Source of the DNA: Papio anubis
Taxonomy: Eukaryota; Chordata; Mammalia; Primates; Cercopithecidae
Assembly: GCF_008728515.1 (NCBI RefSeq)
Contig: NC_044983.1
Coordinates: 127,715,139-127,779,138, forward strand
DNA length: 64,000 nt
Reading direction: 5' to 3'
Positions 52,701-63,565 of the stretch are shown in pieces; positions within the stretch are counted from its first letter, which is position 1; each line of letters starts with the position of its first letter. The position numbers and the translations under genes are program-made. The notes under the pieces are model-generated. The model was given only the letters and a program-made list of their open reading frames with translations, was not told the origin of the DNA and searched no databases.

Positions 52701-53787
52701 AGAACCTGCCTGTTTTATTTGGTGAGAATTACGAATATGTGACCATACCATAATATTAACAAGGAGAAAGCTCCTTTCCCCAAAGGATAATGCAGGCAGT
52801 GACCAGGTTTTGCGGTGCTTCTGAGAACACTATAATTCCAGCACATAGTAAGAGCTTAGAAAGGTCAGCTGTCATGAGATACCAGGCATTGAATTTACAT
52901 ATTTACAAATACTTTTAATTCATTTTTTTCCTGAATGACAACCCTAACTGAAAAATTAATGAGGGGGAAAAAACACTAGAGAATCATCACAACCCTTAGG
53001 CTTCAAGACTGCCTTTACTAAAGAATCACTGAGAAAACAGAGCCACATATTGTGAGGTTTAAGTCACAGTATTTTATTTACTTACGAACCAGAGGACGAT
53101 TACCAGTTGTCACTGGAGCCCTTCCCATACCTCCTCAGGACTCACTCTCAGCCCCTGCCAAAAGTAGCCTAAACGTTGCATGTTTGTCTAAGAAATTTCT
53201 CTGCCCCCGGGAGCAACTCGTAAAAACAGTCATGGCTGGAGTTCAAGGACCATTCCAGGCTGTTCTAGATCGCAATCCAGGGTCCCTAGGAAGACTGAGC
53301 CTCAATTGTCCTCATGGTAACCTGCTTAATGACACAGGCTTATAATCCACTTCTTTCCTGTCTTATTTCACTTACTTTCCCCGATTTTACTAAATTCTCC
53401 AATTTTTCTTGGAATCACCTCCTAAATCATGCATTCTCAGTAGGGATGCTACTGCATTCCAGGAGGTAAAATTGGTTCTGGGAGGATAGAGTGAAAAAAA
53501 TCTTACTATTTTTATACTTTACATAGCAAACCCATATAAACACACAGTTTACAAAGACATACACAGTGTATCAGTAATATTAACATTTCATGGGTGGGGG
53601 CAATTGGGGAAAAAGTCTCTAAAGACTCCTCAAAGGGGAGATAATGAAAACAAGATAGAGCAACTATGTGGTAAACAAACCACGTGCCCTGAGCCCCCTG
53701 TCTCAGTGTCGGCTTCTGGTGAAACACAAACCAAGACAGAATGCCAGCACTCATCCCCGTGCTCTGTTGGTCAAGGTCCGGTCCTCC
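52701..53787. other. Unassigned stretch
   Basis: TTCCAGCACATAGTAAGAGC near 52840 is a stray MIR/L2-type tail. The rest is unique-looking and has no exon evidence. Confidence 0.45.
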
Positions 53788-53945
53788 GTTGCTTCACTTA
53801 ACCCTTTAAATAACCTGGAAGGCAGGGAAAATTAGGTCCATATTTCAGATGAACAAACTGAGGCCACTAGAAGTAAAATGAGTTACAGAGACTACAGAGC
53901 AAATCAGCAGAAGACTCAAGGTGACAGCTTGGGTTTCCTGGTGGC
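53788..53945 (-). repeat. MIR SINE, reverse orientation
   Basis: TTAACCCTTTAAATAACCTG, CCATATTTCAGATGAACAAA, CTGAGGCCACTAGAAG and GAGTTACAGAGACTACAGAG are reverse MIR. Confidence 0.65.
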
Positions 53946-54089
53946 TGAGCAGGTGTTTCCTGGGTTCTCAGCCACACCTTAGAACCATATAGAGTGCCTA
54001 GCCCATGGCACAGAGAAATAACACTATAAATAAATGTAAGTGGCTGTTACTAATAAAAATAAATCAGGTCTCCATGAATGGAACAAACA

Positions 54090-54575
54090 ATGGTGCTACC
54101 CCACAGGTGACTTTATCAACCACCCAGTGGAAAAACATTAGTTGTCATTAACATGGAGGTTTTGAATGCCACAACTCAAGGTTGAGCTCAATGGAGTTCA
54201 GAGACTATTTTATAGGACTCTTGGTAGAGAACTAGATGGGAGGCACAGGAAGGACAGAAAAAGGGGGATCTTAGCTCTGGGATTTCCGCAGAAAGAGAAG
54301 CCCTCCTTGGCAAGAGTCCATGTAGGGATGCCTGATCCCTCAGCCCAACCTATGTTTACTCCTCCTTCCGTTCATTTATAAACAAACACCTCACCTCACA
54401 TGGATCAATAAGAAAATGTGGTCCTGAGTGGTAACTCATCTTGCCCTTGAAAGAAAACATTCTGAACAAATATCCCTAGCTTTTCTGAGATGAAGTGAAA
54501 GACCCCATCAAGCAAAACTACACTTCAGACAGGATTGGACTTAGATCCTAAGGCAGCTGTGAACCCAGAGGAAAC
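54090..54575 (+). repeat. Copy A of an unassigned ~480-bp diverged duplicate pair
   Basis: Shares ordered blocks with 55320-55805: CATTAGTTGTCATTAACATG, TTCAGAGACTATTTTATAGG, ACTCTTGG, AGAGAAGCCC, AGAAAACATTCTGAACAAAT, GACCCCATCAAGCAAAACTA and CAGGATTGGACTTAGATCCT. Order and spacing are kept while many bases differ. I do not recognise it as a named repeat, and no coding frame is shared. Confidence 0.75.
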
Positions 54576-54614
54576 AAGACTCCTCTGATGGCACACTGCT
54601 GTTGGAGGCACGTG

Positions 54615-54745
54615 GGGAGGCCAGTGTGGCTGAACGGATGCCGGCCTTGCACGAAGACCTGGTTTGGGTCCTCCCCTTAGCAGCACCACCTTAGGCAAGT
54701 TTTAAATGGCCCTGGGCCTCCGTTTCCTCTTCTCAAAGTTCCCTT
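54615..54745 (+). repeat. MIR SINE
   Basis: CAGTGTGGCTGAACGGATGC, AGACCTGGTTTGGGTCCTCC, CACCTTAGGCAAGTTTTAAA and GGGCCTCCGTTTCCTCTTCT follow MIR. Confidence 0.75.
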
Positions 54746-55319
54746 CCAGCTCCAACAGCCTCTGATTTTTCTAAGCTGTCAAGTGCCTCTCTCTGTGCTG
54801 GGACCATAAATCCCATAAATTGCTGCAAAGTAACTGCTGATTAGTGTGATTAGCCTTGCTGATTATTAAGTACTGCTGGTTTCATTTTTCAGACTGGCAT
54901 TAGCAGGGGGAGAAGCATCCATAGCTGATACATAAGACAGCTGATATGGAGTGAGATGAAGCAGAAGCTGGGACTGGAGGGACAGGCAGAAGGAGAGAGA
55001 TGAATAGTCTGATTGGGCTAAGCAATTTTTCCATTAGGACACAAGGCCTGGGCTAGATGAGTATATTATCCTAGCCCAGGACTTCCAAGTCTTGTTGGAT
55101 AAGATTTCACTCCATCTCTGCAAGAAGACACCATCAAGGTAGAAATAAACTTAAACTGCTGTAATGAGTTTACAAAGAACCTAAGGGGTCAAAGACAAAG
55201 AAGTTCTATGCATAGCCTGCCTGCCCGCCTTTGGGTAGGACACCAGCTTAGGAGAACCAGGTTTGGTGATTTACAAGCAGGTACCTGCTGTAGTTGTTTA
55301 AGCAGGTTACCCTGACATT
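54746..55319. other. Repeat-free AT-core block between the duplicate copies
   Basis: CCATAAATCCCATAAATTGC, GCTGATTAGTGTGATTAGCC, TTGCTGATTATTAAGTACTG and ACAGCTGATATGGAGTGAGA look like non-coding regulatory DNA with several GATTA words. CCTGGGCTAG (55047-55056) pairs with CTAGCCCAGG (55071-55080) as a perfect inverted repeat. No gene called. Confidence 0.45.
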
Positions 55320-55805
55320 GAACAGATGGCGGTGTTGCCCAAGAGGTGATATTGCCCAAAAGGTGATATTATAAACTGTGAAATGATGTAAAAGCATTAG
55401 TTGTTACTAATATGCTGGTTTTAAAGGGCTCAACCCAACTGTTACACTCTTGCAGAGTGCAGATGATTTTACATGACTCTTAAAAAGGAGCGCATGGAGA
55501 GGAGAAGAGGTTCCAGCCCCGAGGTCTGAATTCAGTATAGAGAGAAGCCCACCTCAGAAGGAAGCCAGCCAAAGCCCACGTATGGATACCCCATGAGCCA
55601 GCTGCTTAAGTTCTCACTCTTACTTAGTCATACCCTACATGCAGGAAGCAGTCTTGTTCTTGAGCTTTAACCCAATTCGTTCCCTAGAGAAAACACTTCA
55701 AACAACGCTTCTATCCCTTCTGTGGCAGAATGAAAAGTCCCATCCAACAAGGCTACAATGTGGATGGGATTTGATGTGCATCCTGTGACATCTGCAAAAT
55801 CAGAG
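55320..55805 (+). repeat. Copy B of the unassigned ~480-bp diverged duplicate pair
   Basis: Counterparts of copy A: GCATTAGTTGTTACTAATAT, GTGCAGATGATTTTACATGA, CTCTT, AGAGAAGCCC, GAGAAAACACTTCAAACAAC, GTCCCATCCAACAAGGCTAC and GGATGGGATTTGATGTGCAT. Copy B adds its own 17-bp tandem duplication TTGCCCAAGAGGTGATA / TTGCCCAAAAGGTGATA at 55335-55368. Confidence 0.75.
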
Positions 55806-57019
55806 GGGGCCTCAAAACTTCCCATTGACTTCAATTTTCTTATCTCCAAACCTACGACTCTCTTCGTCCCTCCAAGGGGTGATCACCTTGGGGAAGCTAA
55901 CATCCCTATAGACACAGGTGCTGAGGTATACGGTTAATAGAGGCCCAATAAAAACAAGCAGTGATGATCAGGTGATGCAACATAGATAGAAATGTGGCAA
56001 ATTTGTGCACGGGCAGAAGCTTGAACCCAATATAGACAAGGTCCTAATTATGGGACCCACCTGATCCTTCCACAGCTTTAGGAAAATACAACCTCAGGAT
56101 GCTGACACTCACGCTCTCTCACACATTGTGACTCTTACACCAATTATATGCAGCAAGTATTGCGATGCCCATTTTGTAGACTGTATGGTAAGTCCACATC
56201 ACATAGTTAATGCTGCTCTCCTGAAAGCTCACCCAGTGTACTCTGACAAACCCAGAGCTGTCTTGGGCTACCCAAAACCAGAATTACAGAGCATGGCATC
56301 TGAAAAGGGTTTTTATTCAGTCCACATTTGAAGACCTTTTCCTTGACTCCCTTGACACTGTCCCACTTGTTAAAAGATGAAACAAATCTTGTTTGCTTTC
56401 TGTGAAGACCTCCAGACCCAGACCAAAGAGAAAAAAGGAGCAAAGACCCTGATTGGTGGGAAAATACCATAGGATCACGCTTGACTGATGAAACTTAAAC
56501 ATTTATGGAATTTTAAAAAATGAATATAAACTTGAAAGTGGGAGCTTCCAAATAATGCAAGAATAATTTAGCATTAAATTGAAGAAAATTTGCATTCTGT
56601 TCTCCAAGCAGGAGAGGGAGACCAGGCATCACTTGGACAAACAGTAGTATCTTCATCTCATCCTCGGCTGCTTAAACCTCCCTTGAAGAAGTCTCCATTG
56701 ATACAACACAGTAAGGTCAGTGATGTTTCCTTTTCCTGCTCTCCTGAGGTTCCTCATTTGCATTCTATTACTGCATTCGCTAGACTCTTTAAATTTAGTC
56801 ATTTCCAGTCTCTCTCTCCATAGAGAAAGAACTATGGCTCATCTCCCTCAACAGCCTGGCACAAGGTTTGGCAAGAAAGTCTATACACAGAATCCATGAA
56901 TCCAAGAAAGCCCATGCAGCTCAGCCAACAGTTCTCAGCCTGGCTTCATGCTGGAATCACCTGAGGGCAATGCCTGTCATCTGGACTCATATATGTGCTT
57001 TGCGTGTTTGCGTGTGTTG
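55806..57019. other. Unassigned stretch
   Basis: About 1.2 kb without a named repeat, apart from a weak MER5-like phrase (GTTCTCAGCCTGGCTTCATG, GGAATCACCTGAGGGCAATG) at 56930-56985. Frames at 56128-56502 and 56590-56823 lack support. Confidence 0.45.
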
Positions 57020-57730
57020 AGTCTTATTCTTTTTAAACTATTTGTAACTTTTTTATTTCTAAAAGATTTTTAAAGTTAAAGGAATAATATAATAACATAC
57101 ATATATATTCTCTTTACCTGAATTTACCAATTGTTAATATGTTTGCCACATTTTCTTTTTCTCTTTCTCATTCTGGGTGTGTGTATTGTGTGTGTGCATA
57201 CACACACACACTCATATCATCTGTCTGTGTGCTGAACCATTTGAAAGTAAGTTGCAAACATCATGACTTGTCACCATTAGCTATTGCACCACGCATCTCT
57301 TCAAAATACAGAACATCCACTTATATAACCACAATAAAATCATCAAACTCAATATATTAAATTTTGATACAGTAATGTTATCTAACATGGAGGCCATGTT
57401 CAACTTTTCTTAATTATCCTTATATAGTATCCTCTGTTATTTATTTTTTTCAATTGGAACCCATCAAGAATCAAGCACTGCATTTGGCTGTTCTGTCTCT
57501 TTAGCCTCCTTTAACTGAGAGAGTTCTCCTCATCTTCATTTGTTTATTTGTTTGTTTGTCCATGACATGAAGCCTTTGGAAGAGACCATGCCAGATATCC
57601 AGCAGGATGCCCCGCAATTTGAATTAGTCTATTATTTCTTTATGATTAGATTCAGATCATTTTAGGCACCACTGCAGGTATGTTGTACATTTCCACTGAA
57701 TTACACCAGAAGGATGGGTTAGTTTGTCTC
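57020..57730 (-). mobile_element. Probable old L1M 3' UTR fragment, reverse orientation
   Basis: AACATCATGACTTGTCACCA, TATATAACCACAATAAAATC, AATGTTATCTAACATGGAGG, AAGCACTGCATTTGGCTGTT and CTCTTTAGCCTCCTTTAACT parallel, in different wording, the L1M 3' UTR at 45422-45910. A TG-then-CA patch lies at 57176-57213. Family assignment is tentative. Confidence 0.5.
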
Positions 57731-57829
57731 ATTATACACAAGTTTGATTACTTTTGTTCAGGTGGAGTCTGCCAGATTTCTCTCTTATGGTACCTTTTTG
57801 CTTGGGTGATTCACATGCATGCCAAGGTT

Positions 57830-57940
57830 TGAGAGGCCTGGCTACTCAAAGGGTGGTCAGCAGAGTAGCAGCGTTGGTTTCCCCTGGGAATTTGTCAGAA
57901 ATGCAGCTAGCTGTCAAACTCCTGACCCAGGAGGGAAGAG
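57830..57940 (+). mobile_element. MER5-type hAT (Charlie) fossil
   Basis: CTACTCAAAGGGTGGTCAGC, GTAGCAGCGTTGGTTTCCCC and TGGGAATTTGTCAGAAATGC match MER5 order; both terminal repeats are incomplete. Confidence 0.65.
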
Positions 57941-57984
57941 TTCTGGTCTCCCTTTGTTACTCTTCTATTGAGTAGACCAAGACA

Positions 57985-58120
57985 TGGTGAAAGAAGCACC
58001 ATACAAGAGTGAGGACTCAGGTGTGATCCCAGCTGTGCCACTTCAGTAGCTTTAAGAGCCTGGGCAGATCACCTAACTTCTCTTATTCATTTGTAAAAGA
58101 GAGCCACTGCTCACCCTCCA
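57985..58120 (+). repeat. MIR SINE
   Basis: TGATCCCAGCTGTGCCACTT, GAGCCTGGGCAGATCACCTA and CTTCTCTTATTCATTTGTAA follow MIR. Confidence 0.7.
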
Positions 58121-58221
58121 GGTCAATACGGATGGCCACCTGAGATGATCAAGGGAAGTGTGCATGGATTTCATGAGGGTTGCAAGAAGGCAGCAGATTA
58201 GATATGATCAAGAAGAGAAGC

Positions 58222-59800
58222 AAAAGAGAGAAAGTATTTACTAAATGCCAATGATGACATGTCTAGGTGTTTTATATCCATCATCTCAAATTTCACAACA
58301 ATGCAGAATAATGAAACGACCTCTATGGCTTACCATACACAAAAATCAATTCAAGATGGATTAAAGACTTAAAAGTAAGATCGGAAACTATAAAAATCCT
58401 TGAAGAGAACAGAGGAAACACCTTAGGACCCTGGTCTAGGCAAATATTTTATGCCCGAGACCTCAAAAGCACAGGCAACAAAACAAAAAATAGGCCAATG
58501 GGACTATTTTAAACTAAAAAGCTTCTATGTAGCAAATGAAACAATCAACAGAGTGAAGAGATGACCCCTTAAATGGAAGAAAAAATTGAAAACTATTCAT
58601 CGACAAGGGACTGATATCTAGAATATACAGGAAACTCGGCAGTTAAAAAACAAATAATCCCATTACAAAGTGGGCAAAGGATATGAATAGATATTTCTTA
58701 AAAGAAGACATATATATGGTCAAAAGATATATAAAAAGATGTTCAATATCACTAATTATCAGGAAAATGGAAATCAAAACCGCAATGAGATATCATCTTA
58801 TGCCAGTTAGAATGGTCATTATTAAAAAGACAAAAAATAACAGATGCTGATGGGGATTCCGAGTAAAGCAACTCTTACATACTGTTGGTGGGAATGTAAA
58901 TTAGTATAGCCACTATGGAAAGCAATATGGAGATTTCTCAAAAAACTAAAAATAGAACTATCGTACCATCCAGCAATCCCACTACTGGGTATTTATTCAA
59001 AGGAAAAGAAATTAATGTTTCGAAGAAATGCCTGCACTCTCATGTATACTGCAGCAGTATTCCCAATAATAAAGTAAGGAATCAACCTAAGGATCAATCA
59101 ATGGATGAACAGATAAGGAAAATATGGTATATGTACATAATGGAATACTAGTCAGCCATGAGAAAATGAAATCATGTCATTTGCAGCAACTTGGATGGAA
59201 CTGGAAGTCGTTATGTTAAATGAAATAACCCACGCACGTAAAGACAAATATCATGTGTTCTTACCCATATGTGGAGCTAAAAATGTTGATCTCATGGAGT
59301 AGAGAATAAAACGATAGATACCAGAGGCTGGAAGGATGAGTGTGCAGGAGTAGGGGAAAAGGAGAGGTTAGTTAATGGGTACTAACATACAGTCAGAGGG
59401 AATAAGTTCTAATGTTTAATATCAGAGAAGGGTGACTATAGTTAACCACAATGTATTGTATAATTCAAAACAGCTAAGAGAGAGGACTGGAAATGTTCCC
59501 AACACATAGAAATGATAAATACTCCAGGTGACAGATCCCCCAGACACCTTGACTTGATTGTTACATGGTCTACGCATGCAATGAAATAGCACATGTACCT
59601 CATAAATATGTACAAATATTATCCATCAATTTAAAAATTTTTACAACAGCCTTGGGAGGCAGGCATTATTATCTTCATATTAGAAATAAAGAAATGGAAA
59701 TTCAGGAAGATTGAGCAAATTATTCCAGGTTACACAGAAGAAACAGCAGAGTTAAATTCAACCAACATTTGACTTCAAAGATCATGCTCTTACTGCTGAA
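58222..59800 (-). repeat. MIR SINE, reverse, split by an L1
   Basis: Left part (58222-58300): TTACTAAATGCCAATGATGA, TTATATCCATCATCTCAAAT, TTCACAACA. Right part (from about 59643): ACAACAGCCTTGGGAGGCAG, GCATTATTATCTTCATATTA and AGGTTACACAGAAGAAACAG. The two rejoin as a normal reverse MIR once the L1 is removed. Confidence 0.8.
58301..59635 (+). mobile_element. L1 (L1MA/PB type), 5'-truncated, inside a MIR
   Basis: About 1.3 kb of forward L1. ORF2 end: CAATTCAAGATGGATTAAAG, TAGCAAATGAAACAATCAAC, AGAGTGAAGAG, CTGTTGGTGGGAATGTAAAT, CACTACTGGGTATTTATTC and ATGGAATACTAGTCAGCCAT. 3' UTR: GGTGACTATAGTTAACCACA, ATGTATTGTATAATTC and TACATGGTCTACGCATGCAA. Flanks AATTTCACAACA and AATTTTTACAACA are the target duplication. 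The reading frame is broken throughout. Confidence 0.92.
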
Positions 59801-60189
59801 TAAAGAATGACAACTTATCAAAATCCTTGCTTCTCAAAATGAGAAGGAAATTGGCAATACTGAGGAAGGAAACGCAAAGACAGATCAGTGGGATGAAAAA
59901 AGGTGAGGATTGATTGAGAATGGTTAAGAAGACCAACATCAAGTGGTAGATGAGAAAGAATAAAATACATGGGAGCTGAAAAGGAATGAACTAAATAGAG
60001 TCAGGGAAATGGAAGTGCCAAGATAGTTGAAATCAGCATTGTCTAGAGAATAACCGACGTTACTTCAGTAATGAATTATAGTTTATAGGCATGGCTAAAA
60101 TACTGCTGGAGGGATTCATTCTGCTCTGGCTGGGAGGTTGACAGATGACCAAATTCTGATATTTCTGCTAATATTAACAAGGTTGTCAT
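59801..60189. other. No recognisable gene or repeat
   Basis: A/G-rich unique-looking sequence; nothing functional seen. Confidence 0.45.
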
Positions 60190-60325
60190 AGAGTATATGT
60201 TCCATTAGACAGAGATTGTTTTGTTTCCTTTTGTTTTATTTGTTTGTTTCTATATCCCTAATATGTAGAAGAGTGCCTGGTACAGAGAAAGTGTTAAGCA
60301 ATATCTATTAACTGATTAACATTAA
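60190..60325 (+). repeat. L2 LINE 3' end
   Basis: TATGTTCCATTAGACAGAGA, TTGTTTTGTTTCC, TCCCTAATATGTAGAAGAGT and GCCTGGTACAGAGAAAGTG are L2 3' wording, with a GTTT-type run in the middle. Confidence 0.65.
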
Positions 60326-60334
60326 CAACACAAA

Positions 60335-60540
60335 TATCTGATACTGAGTGTTTCTTCCATGTAAAGTGCTCTTAGCTCCACAAGAGCCTATAACTTACTG
60401 ATAACACTTCTCAGATGAAGAAACTGAAGCCCAAAGATACAGCAACTTGCCCAAGACCATACCAGCTATAAGAAGCAAGCACGTTTGGAAGCCCAAATTT
60501 TTTACCTCCAAATTGGGAAGACTCTGCATTACTGACAGCA
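60335..60540 (-). repeat. MIR SINE, reverse orientation
   Basis: CACTTCTCAGATGAAGAAAC, TGAAGCCCAAAGATACAGCA and ACTTGCCCAAGACCATACCA, then AGCACGTTTGGAAGCCC, are reverse MIR. Confidence 0.75.
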
Positions 60541-60949
60541 TTAAGTGGGCATTCAGTGTCTCCTCCATCATGAAGACAATAGATCTTCTTGTCAACATGC
60601 TAAGTCCACTAGGCAGGCCCTTTATGTTCCAGAGCAGCTGCTGGCTCCATGTGTCTCACTACCCAGTCTTGCCTGCCAGATGTCCCTGGAGCCAGCATAC
60701 CTCAGAATGCAATCAGTGGGTATTTCTTGTGATCATTTTCCCTTGGTTTGTCAACAGGAGAGTGATTGATCACAGCTGGCTGTGGCAAGATGGTCAGGGC
60801 AGCAGGATGCCTATCCAGTGCCAAATGAGATGAATGCCAAGAAGAAGCCAGCATCTTTTCACTAACAGGCAAGGAAGGGGGAGTCCCTGGACAGCTCAGG
60901 ACAGTCACAGTGTCAGGTATGTATGACTTTTAAGGATATCCCTATTCAG
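60541..60949. other. No recognisable gene or repeat
   Basis: Unique-looking. The 128-codon frame starting 60447 begins inside the MIR and has no motif. Confidence 0.45.
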
Positions 60950-61150
60950 AATTAACTAATGTATACTGAGTGCCTAGTGTTGGGCTAACTGCATTCATAT
61001 ACACTATTCTTTGAGCCTAAAAACCACCCTGTGATAGAGTAGTGTAATCATCCTCAATTTACAGGTCATCCCCAACTTGACTCCGGCAAAGTTGCAGAGA
61101 CATAAAGCAGTCCAGATGTGAACTCCAAATCCAGCATGTTTTTCATAAAA
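60950..61150 (-). repeat. MIR SINE, reverse orientation
   Basis: TAATGTATACTGAGTGCCTA, GCATTCATATACACTATTCT, AAACCACCCTGTGATAGAGT and CATCCTCAATTTACAGGTCA are reverse MIR. Confidence 0.7.
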
Positions 61151-61384
61151 TCAGAATCTCTTTCAGCCATAAGGTTAAAAATACCAGAGAAGTGATCACC
61201 CTCACTCAAGTTAAAGCATGGTCTCCAATCTTGTTTTCTCTCCCCATAGTCCATTTTTGGACTTCTAAGAACTATTCTCATAATTAAAGTCCTGTAATGC
61301 TGGCTTTGACTACTTACTGTTATTGTGATAATAGTAAACCTATAGAAGTAAAGTACTGATTAACCAGAATCCTTAGAGAATTCT

Positions 61385-61600
61385 TGCATGCATCCATTCA
61401 GCAAATGCTTACTTAGTATCTACCATGCACTCTGCAGCCTGCTGGGGAGTGGTAAGGCTACAGGAAAGTAAGCAGCTCTCACTCTCGAGTAGCTCTCAGC
61501 TCAACATGGCAGACAAGCAGAGTCAATCAAATGCAAGGTACAAAATTCTATGCCTGGGGAAGCTGGGCCAAGGTGAAGTGGAGTCACCAGGTGAAAGTAG
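61385..61600 (-). repeat. L2 3' fragment, reverse orientation
   Basis: CATCCATTCAGCAAATGCTT, ACTTAGTATCTACCATGCAC, GGGAGTGGTAAGGCTACAGG and AGCTCTCAGCTCAACATGGC follow reverse L2 order. The MaLR retroelement inserted just downstream. Confidence 0.65.
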
Positions 61601-61612
61601 GGGATGGGCATT

Positions 61613-61968
61613 TGATATGGTTTGTCTCTGTGTCCCCATCCAAAACTCATCTCAAATTGTAATCCCCACGTTTCGGGATTGGCCTCATGGTAGGTGACTG
61701 AATCATGGGGGTGGACTTCCCCCTTGCTCTTCTCATGATAGAATTCTCACAAGATCCAGTTGTTTGATAAGTGTGTGACTCTTCCCCTTCACTCTTGCTT
61801 TCTCTCCTGGCACCACGTAGGACATGCCTGCTTCCCCTTCTGCCATGATTGTAAGTTTCCTGAGGCTTCCCCAGCCATGCATAACTGTGAGTCAATTAAA
61901 CCTCTTCCCTTTATAAATTACCCAGGCTCAGGTATTTCTTTATAGCAGGGTGAAAATGGACTAATACA
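61613..61968 (+). repeat. 5' LTR of the MaLR element
   Basis: TGATATGGTTTGTCTCTGTG through GACTGAATCATGGGGGTGGA, CTTCTGCCATGATTGTAAGT, GTGAGTCAATTAAACC and GGCTCAGGTATTTCTTTATA to CTAATACA. 356 bp. The usual GTGGGAGGGACC phrase is worn (TTTCGGGATTGGCC). Confidence 0.94.
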
Positions 61969-63565
61969 GGAAATTGGTACCTGGAGTTTGGGGCACTGCT
62001 ACAAAGATACTTGAAAATATGGAAGAGACTTTGGAACTTCGTAATAGGCAGAGGTTGGAACAGTCTGGAGGGCTCAGAAGAAGATCGGAAATTGTGGGAA
62101 GGTTTGGAACTTCCCAGTGACTTACTGAATGTTTTGACCAAAATGCTGACAGTGATATGGACAATTAAGTCCAGGCTGAAGTGGTCTCAGATGGAGACAA
62201 GGAACTTACTGGGAACTGGGGTAAAGGTCACTCATGGTAGGCTTTAGCAGAGACTGGTAGCATTTTGCCCCTGCCCAGATCTGTGGAACTTTGAACTTCA
62301 GAGGATGATTTAGGGTATCTGGTGGACGAAATTTCTAAGCAGCAAAGCATTCAAGAGTTAACCTGGCTTATTCTGAAAACATTCAGTTATGTGCATTCAC
62401 AAAGGGATGGTTTGAAAATGGAACTTATATTTAAAAGGAAAGCAGAGCATAAGGATTTAGAAAATTTGCAGCCTGACCATGTGGTCGAAAAGAAAAATCC
62501 ATTTTCTGTGGAGAATTCAAGCCAGCTGCAGAAATATGCATAAGTAATGAGGATTTGAATGTTAATAGCCAAGACAACAGGGAAAATGTCTCCAGGGTAT
62601 GTCAGAGAATTTTGTGGCAGCCCCTCCCATTACAGGCCTGGAGGCCTAAGGGGGAAAAATGGTTTCCTGGGCCGGGCCCAAGGCCCCACTGCTCTGTGAA
62701 GCTGCTGGACTTGGTGCCCTGTCTCCCAGCCACTCCAGCTCCAGTCATGGCTAAAAGGGAACAAGGTACAGCTCAGCCCAATGCTTCAGAGTGTGCAAGC
62801 CCCGAGCCTTGGTGGCTTCTGTGTGGTGTTGGGCCTGTGGGTGCACAGAAGACAACAGTTAAGCTTTGGGAACCTCCACCTAGATTTCAGATGAGGTATG
62901 GAAACACCTGGATGTCCAGGCAGGAGTCTGCTGCAAGAGCTCTCATAGAGAACCTCTGTGAGGGCAGTGCAAGAGGAAATGTGAGGCTGGAACCCCCACA
63001 CACAGAGTCCCCACTGGGACGCTGCCTAGTGGGGCTGTGAGAAGAGAACCACCGTCCTCCAGACCTCAGAATGGTAGATCCACAGACAGCTTGCACTGTG
63101 TGCCTGGAAAAGCTACAGATACTGAATGCCAGCCCATGGAAACAGCCACAGGAGTTGAAACCTGTAGAGCCACAAGGGTGGAGCTGCCCAAGGCCATGAA
63201 AGCCCAATCCTTGCATTAGGGTGGCCTTGATGGAGACATGGAATCAAAGGACATTACTTTGGAGCATTTTTAATGAATGCCCTGCTGAGTTACAGACTTA
63301 CATGTGGCCTGTGGCCCATTTGTTTTGGCCAATTTCTCCCATTTGCAATGGGAACATTTACCCAATGCCTATACTCCCATTGTATCTTGGAAGTAACTAA
63401 CTTGTTTTTTACTTTACAGGTTAATTGGCAGAAGCAACTTGCTTGTCTCAGACTTTGGACTTGGACTTTTGAGTTAACGCTGGAATGCGTTAAGACCTTG
63501 GGGCACTGTTGGGAAGGCATGAAATATGAAAAGGACATGAGATTCGGGAGGAAGCAGGGGCAGAA
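61969..63565 (+). mobile_element. MaLR internal region (non-coding)
   Basis: Begins directly after the 5' LTR with GGAAATTGGTACCTGGAG, where the primer-binding site would lie. It carries MST-internal wording such as AAAATGCTGACAGTGATATG, TGGCTAAAAGGGAACAAGGT and ACCCAATGCCTATACTCCC. It ends in a purine-rich stretch at 63542-63565 (GGGAGGAAGCAGGGGCAGAA), the expected polypurine tract for plus-strand priming. Confidence 0.88.

Noticed and set aside
58301..59635. L1 ORF2 remnant as a possible active gene
   Set aside because: Strongly 5' truncated, frame broken repeatedly, older subfamily.
62555..63040. 161-codon frame in the MaLR internal region, considered as a residual gag
   Set aside because: MaLR internal regions are non-autonomous, and I see no gag, protease or polymerase motif.
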